64,000 nt of DNA from Phocaeicola faecalis (lineage in GTDB: Bacteria > Bacteroidota > Bacteroidia > Bacteroidales > Bacteroidaceae), in the NCBI RefSeq assembly GCF_021730445.1, contig NZ_JADNRM010000007.1:110089-174088 (forward strand), in the 5' to 3' direction. Both the position numbers and the translations under genes were made by a program. Positions 1 to 7,583 of the stretch are shown here, one piece after another (within the stretch, counting starts at the first letter, position 1; each line of letters opens with the position of its first letter). The notes under the pieces were generated by a model. That model worked only from the letters and a program-made list of their open reading frames with translations, made no database searches and was not told where the DNA came from.

Positions 1-718
1 AAAGGATGCCTATGGTGAGGATAATAAGTCCGGCAATCCAGTAAGGAATGAGTTTGGCAAGAATAAAGGTAAACTTGCTCACCGGGGTAACGTTTATCTG
101 TTCGATAGTGCCGAATTCTTTCTCGCTTACGATATTAAGTGCAGGGAGAAAGCCACAAAGCATCATCAGCAATTGAGCCATCAATGCGGGAACCATAAAT
201 ATTTTATAGTCAAGGTGCGGATTGAATCGCCCCTGTGTATCTATCTCAATCTTAGGCTCAGAAATGATACTGTTGTCTGACGGTTTGATTTCGCCGGCAT
301 AATCATGGATGATGTTGCTAAGATATGAACTGCCCAGCCCTCCTTTGGTCCCATTCACGGTATTAGCGGATATGAGGACTCTGGCAGTTCCGCTTTTTAG
401 TATATCCCGTTCAAAATGGGGCGGTATTTCGAGGATGATGTCGGCTTTCCCTTCTTCAATGCTTTCCATGGCTTCCTTATAGCTGTCGGACACATCCACT
501 ATCCGGAAATATTCCGAAGCTCCGGCTTTCTGAATCAGACGAGTGGAATAGGGACTATGGTCATTGTCTACTACACTTAGGTTTATGTTCTTTATCTCAA
601 AATTAGCAGCCCAAGGGAGTACCAGCAAGATGATGCAGGGAAATACGAGAAGCATTCTGGGCAACATCGGGTTGCGGAGCATTTGTTTGAACTCTTTTTC
701 TAATAAATATTTAATCAT
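1..718 (-). CDS. ABC-2 type transporter permease (YbhR/YbhS-like), 3' end outside the window
   Basis: Inner-membrane permease subunit of an ABC-2 exporter and last gene of the efflux operon; its C-terminus lies beyond the window edge. About 239 codons are visible. The protein begins MIKYLLEKEFKQMLRN, followed by one hydrophobic helix (MLLVFPCIILLVLPW) and a long extracytoplasmic domain, then the start of the membrane part containing an EKEFGTIEQINVTPV segment. That last motif is typical of ABC-2 permeases and is also present in the next gene (EKETGTMEVLLVSPV). The start at 718 lies 22 bases after the preceding stop codon, so the genes are probably co-transcribed. It is a paralogue of its neighbour; the two presumably form a heterodimeric pore. 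Confidence 0.85.
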   Translation of the reverse strand, partial: MIKYLLEKEFKQMLRNPMLPRMLLVFPCIILLVLPWAANFEIKNINLSVVDNDHSPYSTRLIQKAGASEYFRIVDVSDSYKEAMESIEEGKADIILEIPPHFERDILKSGTARVLISANTVNGTKGGLGSSYLSNIIHDYAGEIKPSDNSIISEPKIEIDTQGRFNPHLDYKIFMVPALMAQLLMMLCGFLPALNIVSEKEFGTIEQINVTPVSKFTFILAKLIPYWIAGLIILTIGIL

Positions 719-739
719 ATCTCTTTGTTTGTTTTGAGC

Positions 740-1843
740 TTATTCTAAACGTTTATTGAATTTCTTCAGACTGATAATGACTAATATGACGGCCATCAAA
801 GTCAGTACACTGATATTGTTCATGGTATAACTGATACTCAGGCCCTCTATCATAATCTTTTTTACACCGATGATATACCATTTGGCCGGAATGACATTAG
901 AGATAATCTGTAGCGGCAGCGGCATATTCTCGACAGGAAATATCATGCCCGAAAGTAAGACTGTAGGCATCATCAGTACCATACCCGAGAACAGCATGGC
1001 TTCTACTTGTGTCTTGGCGATGGTGGATACCAGCAACCCTAATAATAAAGATACAATAATGAATATCCATGAAAGGAAAGCCAGCGAAAGCAGATTTCCT
1101 TCTACCGGGACATGAAGCACATATACAGACAGCAGCAGAATGGTTATCAGATTGATGCAGGACAGAAAAAAATAGGGCACCATTTTGGCGATAATCATCA
1201 TTAGCGGGCGTACAGGTGAGACGAGAAGTACTTCCATCGTGCCTGTCTCTTTTTCGCGGACAATGGAGATGGAGGTCATCATGGCACATATCAGCATCAG
1301 AATCAATCCCATAACCCCGGGGACGAAGTTGTAGGCACTCTGCATGCCGGGGTTGTAAAGTAGCTTCACTTGAGGGATAATCTGTATGGAAATGGGATGT
1401 GCTGCCAGGCTTTGTTGATAGTCGGTAATGATGCTGGTGGCATATCCGGTCAGGATAGTGGCATTATTGGGATCGGTGGCATCGGCTATCAATTGTATTT
1501 TGGCTTGCCCCGTGTGGCGCAGGTTATTCTCAAAATTCGGTTCGAAGACGACTATAAGGTCGGCTTCTCCTCTTTTGAATGTTTCTTCGGTCTCGTTGCT
1601 GTTTTGTAATATCCGTCGAACATCGAAGTATTCACTGGCATCCAGTTTGTCGATAATCTGTCGGGTTGAAATATCTTTTGAATAATCCAATATTGCCACT
1701 TTTACATTCTTTACCTCGGTGGTGATGGCAAAGCCGAAGAGGATGATTTGCACGATAGGCATCCCCAGCAGTATGAGCATCGTCCGGCGGTCGCGGAAGA
1801 TGTGATGGAATTCTTTCTGTACAAAAGATAAAAATTGCTTCAT
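740..1843 (-). CDS. ABC-2 type transporter permease (YbhS-like)
   Basis: Inner-membrane permease of the efflux system, 367 aa, normal for the family. The N-terminus starts in the cytoplasm (FVQKEFHHIFRDRR) and has one helix at about residues 22-42. A roughly 130-residue extracytoplasmic domain follows, then five or six C-terminal helices between about 175 and 355. The conserved ABC-2 segment EKETGTMEVLLVSPVRP lies just after the second helix. It is encoded between the double ATPase gene and a second permease, the YbhFSR arrangement, so it should pair with the downstream permease and be driven by the double ATPase. Substrates cannot be read from the sequence; drugs or other amphiphiles are typical for relatives. 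Confidence 0.9.
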   Translation of the reverse strand: MKQFLSFVQKEFHHIFRDRRTMLILLGMPIVQIILFGFAITTEVKNVKVAILDYSKDISTRQIIDKLDASEYFDVRRILQNSNETEETFKRGEADLIVVFEPNFENNLRHTGQAKIQLIADATDPNNATILTGYATSIITDYQQSLAAHPISIQIIPQVKLLYNPGMQSAYNFVPGVMGLILMLICAMMTSISIVREKETGTMEVLLVSPVRPLMMIIAKMVPYFFLSCINLITILLLSVYVLHVPVEGNLLSLAFLSWIFIIVSLLLGLLVSTIAKTQVEAMLFSGMVLMMPTVLLSGMIFPVENMPLPLQIISNVIPAKWYIIGVKKIMIEGLSISYTMNNISVLTLMAVILVIISLKKFNKRLE

Positions 1844-1884
1844 AATCTTTCTTTTACTATTTTTCGTTTGGGGTGGAGCTTGGT

Positions 1885-3339
1885 TCAGTTTCTTACCGCT
1901 TTGCGTGCCAGCCGTCTGAACACTTCATCCATGTCTTTTGCCCCGAACTGCTCTTTTAAATGGTCCGGTGTATCCAATGCTTCTATTTTTCCGTCTACCA
2001 TCATAGATATCCGGTTGCAATACTCTGCTTCGTCCATATAATGGGTGGTGACAAATATGGTAATCCCTCTTTCGGCAGCTTCATAAATCAGTTTCCAGAA
2101 CTGACGGCGGGTGGCGGGGTCTACACCTCCGGTGGGTTCGTCCAAAAAGACAATTTTAGGATTGTGAAAGATGGCTACGGAAAAGGCAAGTTTCTGCTTC
2201 CAACCCAATGGAAGCGAACGAACCAATGTGTTCTTTTCATGTAGAAAGCCTAACTGTTCCAGCACTTTATCGGTCTTGACAGCAATTTCTTCATCGCTCA
2301 TGCCATAGATGCCGGCATACAGGCGTATGTTTTCCCACACTTTCAGGTCCTCATACAAGGAGAACTTCTGGCTCATATATCCTATATTCTTTTTTACCAA
2401 TTCATATTGCGTGGAGATATCAAATCCCGCCACGCTGCCTTTTCCGCTTGTTGGTCGGGAAAGCCCGCACAACATGCGCATAGCAGTAGTCTTTCCTGCA
2501 CCATTGGCACCGAGAAAACCAAAAATCTCTCCGCGCTTCACTTGGAAAGAGATATGGTCTACAGCGGTGAAGTCACCAAACTTTTTAGTCAGGTTTTCTA
2601 CTTGGATGGCATACTCGTCCGATGTCTTTTGTCCTTTGTGCTTCAATCCTTCGGGCGAAAGAATATGGCTGAACTGCTGCAAGATACGTTCGGGAGTATC
2701 GATTCCCTGTATCTCTCCTTCCCGGATAAAAGCGATGCGGTCACAGCATTTCATCTCATTCAGATAAGGAGTGGAAGCGATGATGGTAATTCCTTCTTTT
2801 TTCAGTTTCAGCAACATATCCCAAAACTCTTTTCGCGAGACGGGGTCTACGCCGGTGGTCGGTTCGTCTAAAAACAAAATAGAGGGTTTATGAATCAGGG
2901 CACAACTTAAGGCTAATTTCTGTTTCATACCTCCCGATAACTTTCCGGCACGCCGATGCTTGAACGGTTCTATTTGTCGATAGATGTCTTCCACAAGGGC
3001 ATAGTTATCCCGGATGGTGGTATTGAAAAGAGTGGCAAAGAAAGTGAGGTTTTCTTCTACAGACAAGTCTTGGTATAAGGAAAAGTGTCCCGGCATATAG
3101 CCGGCCAGTCTACGGATGTCCTTATATTCCTTCATCACTTCATACCCGCACACGCGGGCTTCTCCTTTGTCGGCAAGTACAAGTGTGGTGAGGATGCGGA
3201 ACAGAGTTGTCTTTCCCGAACCGTCCGGTCCGATTAATCCGAAGATTTCTCCCGGCTTTACATCAAAGCTGATATCTTTCAAAGCCTGTACCGAACCATA
3301 GCTTTTGCTTATCTGCCTGACAGAAACGATATTCTCCAT
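1885..3339 (-). CDS. Fused double ABC transporter ATP-binding protein (YbhF-like)
   Basis: Cytoplasmic ATPase of the exporter, 484 aa, with two nucleotide-binding domains in one chain. NBD1 (about 1-230): Walker A GPDGSGKTT at 37-45, signature LSGGMKQ at 134-140, Walker B FLDEP at 156-160. NBD2 (about 245-480): Walker A GANGAGKTT near 277-285, signature LPLGWKQ near 376-382, Walker B FLDEP near 398-402. NBD1 has Pro where the switch His is expected (IIASTPYLNE), while NBD2 keeps it (TTHYMDEA). NBD2 has the degenerate signature instead. This predicts one canonical and one degenerate ATP site. The stop of the adaptor gene and the start here are adjacent, so translation is probably coupled. Confidence 0.93.
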   Translation of the reverse strand: MENIVSVRQISKSYGSVQALKDISFDVKPGEIFGLIGPDGSGKTTLFRILTTLVLADKGEARVCGYEVMKEYKDIRRLAGYMPGHFSLYQDLSVEENLTFFATLFNTTIRDNYALVEDIYRQIEPFKHRRAGKLSGGMKQKLALSCALIHKPSILFLDEPTTGVDPVSRKEFWDMLLKLKKEGITIIASTPYLNEMKCCDRIAFIREGEIQGIDTPERILQQFSHILSPEGLKHKGQKTSDEYAIQVENLTKKFGDFTAVDHISFQVKRGEIFGFLGANGAGKTTAMRMLCGLSRPTSGKGSVAGFDISTQYELVKKNIGYMSQKFSLYEDLKVWENIRLYAGIYGMSDEEIAVKTDKVLEQLGFLHEKNTLVRSLPLGWKQKLAFSVAIFHNPKIVFLDEPTGGVDPATRRQFWKLIYEAAERGITIFVTTHYMDEAEYCNRISMMVDGKIEALDTPDHLKEQFGAKDMDEVFRRLARKAVRN

Positions 3340-3340
3340 T

Positions 3341-4243
3341 TTACTCTTTTTTTATTTCTCCATACATACCGATTTTTAGATAACCGTCATTCTTGACTGC
3401 TATCTTGATAGCATAAACCAAGTTGGCACGTTCATCTCTGGTCTGAATGGTTTTTGGGGTAAACTCCGATTTGTCCGAAATCCAGGTAATGACTCCCTCG
3501 TATTCACGTCGGTCGTCGTCACCCAAGTCGGAGAATACTTTCACTTTGTCGCCCAGCTTCAGTTGTGAGAGCTGGTCGGCGGTGATGTAGGCACGTAGAA
3601 ACATATTCTGTATGTCGGCTACTTTAAAAAGAGGTTTGCCTGATATGGCGAGTTCTCCGGTTTCGGCATATTTAGCCAATACGGTTCCGTTAATGGGACT
3701 GCTGATACGGCATTTGTTCAATTGGTCCTCCAGTTGTGCCACTTGGATTTCATAAGCAGAACTCTCTTCCGTGACACTGGCGTTTCCCCGTTGGAGCGTA
3801 GAAATCTGTGCTTCCAGTTGCTTTTGCAGAACAGCTATCTGGGAGTCGATATCATCTATCTGCTTTTGTGTGGCGGCATTCTCTTTCAGCAAGTTTTCCG
3901 TACGCTTTTTCTCATATTCCGCTTTGCTGATTTGCTCTCTGGTAGCAGCAATCTGCTTATTGATATCCATACTTTTATGGGCAACGGCCTTACCGCTTGC
4001 CAGCAATTGCAATTTTTTCAGGTAAAGTTGTAAAGTGTCGATATATCCTACCTCTTTTCCGGCTTTCAGTCGCATGCCTTCTTCCACATTGAATTGCAGC
4101 AATTTTCCATTGCCTTCGGCCGACACAATGACTTCGGTAGCCTCAAAGGTACCGGATGCATCATAGTCTCCTTTACCGTTTCCGCAGGATGTCAATACAA
4201 GGAGAGTGGCTGCGAATAAAAGATAATATTTATTTGTTTTCAT
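3341..4243 (-). CDS. HlyD/YbhG-family periplasmic adaptor lipoprotein
   Basis: Membrane-fusion protein that links the inner-membrane exporter to the outer-membrane TolC channel. I place the start at 4243 (MKTNKYYLLFAATLL), where a lipoprotein signal ends in the lipobox LTSC with Cys20; a longer reading to 4297 adds 18 residues before the signal and is less likely. The mature part has a lipoyl-like half motif, a long alpha-helical hairpin (about 75-175, with EKKRTENLLKENAATQKQI), a second lipoyl half and a beta-barrel domain. The 5' end overlaps the TolC gene by 14 bases. Order and spacing support one operon with the double ATPase and permeases. Confidence 0.9.
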   Translation of the reverse strand: MKTNKYYLLFAATLLVLTSCGNGKGDYDASGTFEATEVIVSAEGNGKLLQFNVEEGMRLKAGKEVGYIDTLQLYLKKLQLLASGKAVAHKSMDINKQIAATREQISKAEYEKKRTENLLKENAATQKQIDDIDSQIAVLQKQLEAQISTLQRGNASVTEESSAYEIQVAQLEDQLNKCRISSPINGTVLAKYAETGELAISGKPLFKVADIQNMFLRAYITADQLSQLKLGDKVKVFSDLGDDDRREYEGVITWISDKSEFTPKTIQTRDERANLVYAIKIAVKNDGYLKIGMYGEIKKE

Positions 4244-5528
4244 ATTGGTTGGTTGTATTTTTAAGTTCGTAAATAGCCGATAACAGTTGTATCTCATGCA
4301 ATACCTTTTCCTGCTTGGCCGAGTCTTCGGCGGTTACCTCGCGCAGCATTTCGGTGACGGTCAGTGTGCCGTTTGCTACCTTTGCCTGTGCCGATTTCTT
4401 TATGTTGTTTCGTAAGGCAATGATTTCATCATCGTTTTTCATCAACTCGCGGAGCTTTCTGATTTCGCTGTTGTTCTGAGTGACCTCAAGATGAGTGTTG
4501 AATAAGAAAGTTTCTTTCTGTACGTTCACATTTTCTTGGTCGAGGGCGATTTGATGGAATTCATTGCGACGGGTATATAGATTGCCGAAATTCCACGAAA
4601 GACGGACACCGGCCACGTAGTAGGCTGAAAATTCATTTTTCAGCATATTCAGTCCCGGATTACCATAAGCACCTTGTACGAACAAGCCCAGCCGGGGAAG
4701 ATTTTTGGCAGAAAGTAATTTGCGGCGGGCTTCCAACTGATTGTTTTGTGCGGCAAAGAGGTTCAGTTCGGGCCGTCGTATTAACTCCGGAGTATAAGGT
4801 TCACCTCTATATAATAAGGTATCAACCCTCGGCTTTTTCAACGTGTTTCGGGTGAGGGGGGCACGATGGTTCATCATTGTCTGTAACATATCGCAATAAG
4901 CGCGATGGGAGGCTTCGAGGGCGTGGCGTTGTTGGATGGTATTCAGTTGTTCCACTTTAACGGCATCCAAATCAGCTTGGTTGGCTATTCCGTTTGCCAT
5001 ATATGCTTTTACATTATCGTAATTCCGTTGCAACTCTTCTTGCATGGATTGATTTTGATTCAGCTGTTCTTCCAAAAGCAGAATACCGAAAAACAATTGA
5101 TTGACCCTTTCGTTGATAGCATACATATCTACTTCCAACTTCTGCTTGTCTGCCTCGGATGCAGCGCGGGTGACAGCTTTTTGTGCATGTATATTCCCTC
5201 CGTCCCACACTACTTGGTCCAGTTGGAGCATGGCTTGATACTGGTCTTTACGCATCCCACGAATGTCGATTCCAGGTAAGTCGAAAGGAATTTCCGTCAC
5301 TTCTGATTGGTAGCTGGCTTTGGCTGATAACGACAGTTGTGGCAGATACCCTTTATTAGCATTGGAAATATTATATTCCTTTGTTTTCTCAATCAATCCG
5401 TATCGCTTTATTAAAGGATAGTGCTCTCGGGCCTGTTGCTGGCACTCTTCCAAGGTCAGTCCCTGAGCCCATAACATGGCGGTCGGGAGGATAAGTAGAA
5501 AGCTTGCCAAAATGAATAAATTTTTCAT
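4230..5528 (-). CDS. TolC-family outer-membrane efflux protein
   Basis: Outer-membrane channel of the exporter and first large gene of the operon. It has 432 aa, a signal peptide (MKNLFILASFLLILPTAMLWAQ) and the two repeated TolC coiled-coil halves, with LTLEECQQQAREHYPLIKR as the usual N-terminal helix and a barrel strand near GVRLSWNFGNLYTRRNE. Length matches the Bacteroidetes TolC group. Having a dedicated channel in the operon suggests the pump works as a self-contained tripartite unit. A predicted promoter lies about 150 bases upstream of the start. Confidence 0.92.
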   Translation of the reverse strand: MKNLFILASFLLILPTAMLWAQGLTLEECQQQAREHYPLIKRYGLIEKTKEYNISNANKGYLPQLSLSAKASYQSEVTEIPFDLPGIDIRGMRKDQYQAMLQLDQVVWDGGNIHAQKAVTRAASEADKQKLEVDMYAINERVNQLFFGILLLEEQLNQNQSMQEELQRNYDNVKAYMANGIANQADLDAVKVEQLNTIQQRHALEASHRAYCDMLQTMMNHRAPLTRNTLKKPRVDTLLYRGEPYTPELIRRPELNLFAAQNNQLEARRKLLSAKNLPRLGLFVQGAYGNPGLNMLKNEFSAYYVAGVRLSWNFGNLYTRRNEFHQIALDQENVNVQKETFLFNTHLEVTQNNSEIRKLRELMKNDDEIIALRNNIKKSAQAKVANGTLTVTEMLREVTAEDSAKQEKVLHEIQLLSAIYELKNTTNQYENK

Positions 5529-5542
5529 ATCCTTAGTCTGCT

Positions 5543-5662
5543 TTATATGGTTTCTACATTTTCTTGTTTCCTTCGTTCAAGGTACTGATGATAGTCTTGG
5601 TTCAAGGATTGTTCAAGGTCTTTTGCCGCCAACTTGAATTTGAGGAGTGTTTTTAACAGCAT
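5543..5662 (-). CDS. Possible 39-aa leader ORF upstream of the efflux operon
   Basis: Small ORF (MLLKTLLKFKLAAKDLEQSL..., 39 aa, Lys/Gln/Glu-rich, probably one amphipathic helix) that ends 14 bases before the TolC start. It begins about 13 bases after the predicted -7 box, so its own 5' leader would be very short. It resembles no family I know. It could be a regulatory leader peptide, a small protein, or chance; only its position and plausible codon use favour it. Confidence 0.3.
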   Translation of the reverse strand: MLLKTLLKFKLAAKDLEQSLNQDYHQYLERRKQENVETI

Positions 5663-5674
5663 TGTCGGTAAGCG

Positions 5675-5705
5675 CAAATGTATTTGGAATAATTTGAATA
5701 ATCAA
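5675..5705 (-). promoter_or_regulatory. Predicted Bacteroides promoter of the efflux operon
   Basis: On the minus strand, TACATTTG (5682-5675) fits the -7 consensus TAnnTTTG, and TTG (5705-5703) lies 20 bases upstream at the -33 position. Transcription would start near 5668, giving a leader of about 140 nt before the TolC gene. Confidence 0.5.
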
Positions 5706-6028
5706 GAGAAAAAGAGGGGAGAAAGGTAGAAATAAGTTTTTTTATCTTTTAGAGCCTTGTTTAAAAATGGCTGAAGTCTTTTTATTACAAAGCTTCTGTA
5801 TCAGTGGGGGCGTTCCTTGTAAAAAACGGAGTACACAGGGAATTGCTGAAGGCAGATTGTGAAGGGACTTGAAAAGCACGGATGAAGGGAGGATGAGGGG
5901 ATGTACTGTCATTCTTAACCGATTGATTATCTGAATGTTTTAATTAAAATGTAAGGATGAACGGAAAAGAGGTGATGAGCGGCTTAATGAGGGGATAATC
6001 TCACCCGCCACTGCATGAAAAACATGCC

Positions 6029-6133
6029 GGGCTTTCTTAAAAAGGTGCTGAGGTTTTTTGAAAACATAAAGAGCTTTTTAGAAAACATACCGAGCTTTTT
6101 GGAAAACACAAAGGTCTTTTTGCAACATTCAGT
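6029..6133. repeat. Tandem array, about five units of 21 bp
   Basis: Units begin at 6029, 6050, 6071, 6092 and 6113. The core units share GAGcTTTTTgGAAAACAtA with a few changes each; the first and last are more diverged. The period is exactly 21 bases, about two DNA helical turns. Confidence 0.75.
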
Positions 6134-6156
6134 GTGAGCTGTATATTCTTAAAAAA

Positions 6157-6266
6157 CACGTACGTAGGCATCGGTCTACACATACGGTGGCATAAGCCCA
6201 CACGTATATACGCATCGGGCTACACGTACGTACGCATAAGCCTGCACGTATATATGTCATTGTGTC
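6157..6266 (+). repeat. Tandem array of five 22-bp units (copy 1)
   Basis: Units start at 6157, 6179, 6201, 6223 and 6245. Each opens with CAC or CAT-type alternating pyrimidine/purine sequence (CACGTACGTACGCAT, CACGTATATACGCAT) followed by a cGGgCTA-like tail. The order of unit variants, and about 40 bases of flank after the last unit, match the array at 23991-24093 read on the opposite strand. Confidence 0.85.
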
Positions 6267-6342
6267 AGGTTCCGTCTATATTCTGTGCCGGGATTTGGTC
6301 CGTTTGTCTCCGGAAGAAATGGTCAGTTTGGCAACTATAAGA

Positions 6343-6741
6343 TTAGTATTGAGGAAAATTTAAACAGGCTCTAAGTTTGGTTAGCCCTTGTTTGATGTAT
6401 TCCCGTTTCATATCTTCCGGTTTTAGCACGACATTATCATACATCAGCAGGTCAATATCCAGTTTAACAATTCCGGCCGCTTTATCTGTAGAGAGGCGTC
6501 CGCTCCGATGTTCCAATACTTTGAATAAATCATGAACCGCTCCCGGTGACAGTGCTGTGGTGAAGCTGGCCAACTGATTGCTGAAAGGAGAATGAAATCC
6601 GCTTCCGATGGCTTCTGTTTCCATAAGTTCGCCGAAATGAATATCGGGGAAGGCTTCACTCAGCGCTTTTCGTGCATCCGAAAGTTGTGTGAAACGGTTT
6701 GTGTTAGAGCCCATGCAAAGCAAACAGTAGTGTTCGTTCAT
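6343..6741 (-). CDS. folK: 2-amino-4-hydroxy-6-hydroxymethyldihydropteridine diphosphokinase
   Basis: Transfers pyrophosphate from ATP to the pterin in folate biosynthesis; cytoplasmic. The start at 6741 (MNEHYCLLCMGSNTNRF) places the family GSN motif near the N-terminus and lies 23 bases after a -7 box; a longer frame to 6795 would begin upstream of that promoter. The HPPK signature appears as RSGRLSTDKAAGIVKLDIDL with the LDIDLL metal-binding part. At 132 aa it is slightly shorter than the usual 150-160 aa, and the motif is less canonical than in E. coli FolK, so this may be a diverged HPPK. Divergent from kdsB. Confidence 0.8.
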   Translation of the reverse strand: MNEHYCLLCMGSNTNRFTQLSDARKALSEAFPDIHFGELMETEAIGSGFHSPFSNQLASFTTALSPGAVHDLFKVLEHRSGRLSTDKAAGIVKLDIDLLMYDNVVLKPEDMKREYIKQGLTKLRACLNFPQY

Positions 6742-6763
6742 AACATTTATTGCATTAATGCTG

Positions 6764-6792
6764 CAAAAGTAAGAAATGTTTTTGTACTTTTG
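6764..6792. promoter_or_regulatory. Back-to-back promoters for folK and kdsB
   Basis: TACTTTTG on the minus strand (6771-6764) precedes folK by 23 bases, and TACTTTTG on the plus strand (6785-6792) precedes kdsB by 27 bases. Both fit the Bacteroides -7 box. Only 13 bases separate them, so the two promoters must overlap in their -33 regions and could compete. No clean -33 box is seen for either. Confidence 0.55.
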
Positions 6793-6818
6793 CATGATTA
6801 TATAAAAGAAATGGAACC

Positions 6819-7583
6819 ATGAAATTTATCGGAATTATTCCTGCAAGATACGCCTCTACACGTTTTCCGGCTAAACCTTTAGCCCTTTTGGGAGGCAAAC
6901 CCGTGATTCAAAGAGTTTATGAACAAGTGGCCGGCATCTTGGATGAGGCTTACGTGGCTACGGACGACGAGCGCATTGAAGCTGCAGTAAAGGCTTTCGG
7001 AGGCAAGGTCATTATGACTTCTGTTCATCATAAAAGTGGTACAGACCGGTGTTACGAAGCGTTTACCAAAGTGGGGCAGGGATATGATGTTGTCGTCAAT
7101 ATTCAGGGTGATGAACCCTTTATCCAGCGTTCGCAACTGGAGGCTGTCAAGGCTTGTTTTGATGACGCCTCAACGCAGATTGCCACTTTGGTGAAACCTT
7201 TCACTCCCGAAGACGGTTTTGCGGCATTGGAGAATGTGAACTCTCCCAAGGTGGTAGTCAACAAGAATATGAACGCGTTGTACTTCAGCCGCTCTATTAT
7301 CCCTTATCAGCGTAATGCCGAAAAGCAGGATTGGCTGGCCGGACACACCTATTACAAGCATATCGGTCTTTACGCTTATCGTGCTGATGTGCTGAAGGAA
7401 ATAACCTCTCTTCCGCAGTCTTCACTGGAACTGGCGGAATCGTTGGAGCAGCTTCGTTGGTTGGAGAACGGCTATACAATTAAGGTAGGTATCAGTGAGG
7501 TGGAAACGATAGGTATTGATACTCCTCAGGATTTGGCGCGTGCAGAAGAATTCTTAAACCGACAGGAGGCAAAGAACGCATGA
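6819..7583 (+). CDS. kdsB: 3-deoxy-manno-octulosonate cytidylyltransferase (CMP-KDO synthetase)
   Basis: Activates KDO with CTP for the inner core of lipopolysaccharide; cytoplasmic. It has 254 aa, the expected length. The N-terminal nucleotide-binding loop is IIPARYASTRFPAKPL (residues about 5-20), NIQGDEPFI follows near 95, and the C-terminal SLELAESLEQLRWLENGY block is typical of KdsB. The start follows a good -7 box. Its stop codon overlaps the start of the M16 gene by four bases (ATGA), so the two are translationally coupled. Confidence 0.96.
   Translation: MKFIGIIPARYASTRFPAKPLALLGGKPVIQRVYEQVAGILDEAYVATDDERIEAAVKAFGGKVIMTSVHHKSGTDRCYEAFTKVGQGYDVVVNIQGDEPFIQRSQLEAVKACFDDASTQIATLVKPFTPEDGFAALENVNSPKVVVNKNMNALYFSRSIIPYQRNAEKQDWLAGHTYYKHIGLYAYRADVLKEITSLPQSSLELAESLEQLRWLENGYTIKVGISEVETIGIDTPQDLARAEEFLNRQEAKNA

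Larger units (their letters stand above)
5700..6342. other. Intergenic region with tandem arrays, no recognised gene
   Basis: Between the efflux promoter and folK I find no convincing gene. The first part (to about 6028) is featureless. The second part is made of a 21-bp array followed within 25 bases by a 22-bp array, listed separately. A reading frame crossing the arrays (6134-6340) looks like repeat translation rather than a protein. Confidence 0.6.

Noticed and set aside
6157..6266. The 22-bp arrays as a CRISPR
   Set aside because: Units are contiguous without spacers and vary in a pattern shared by both copies.
6134..6340. A 68-aa ORF over the first 22-bp array
   Set aside because: Its sequence is repeat translation with no homologue-like features and does not survive in the second copy.
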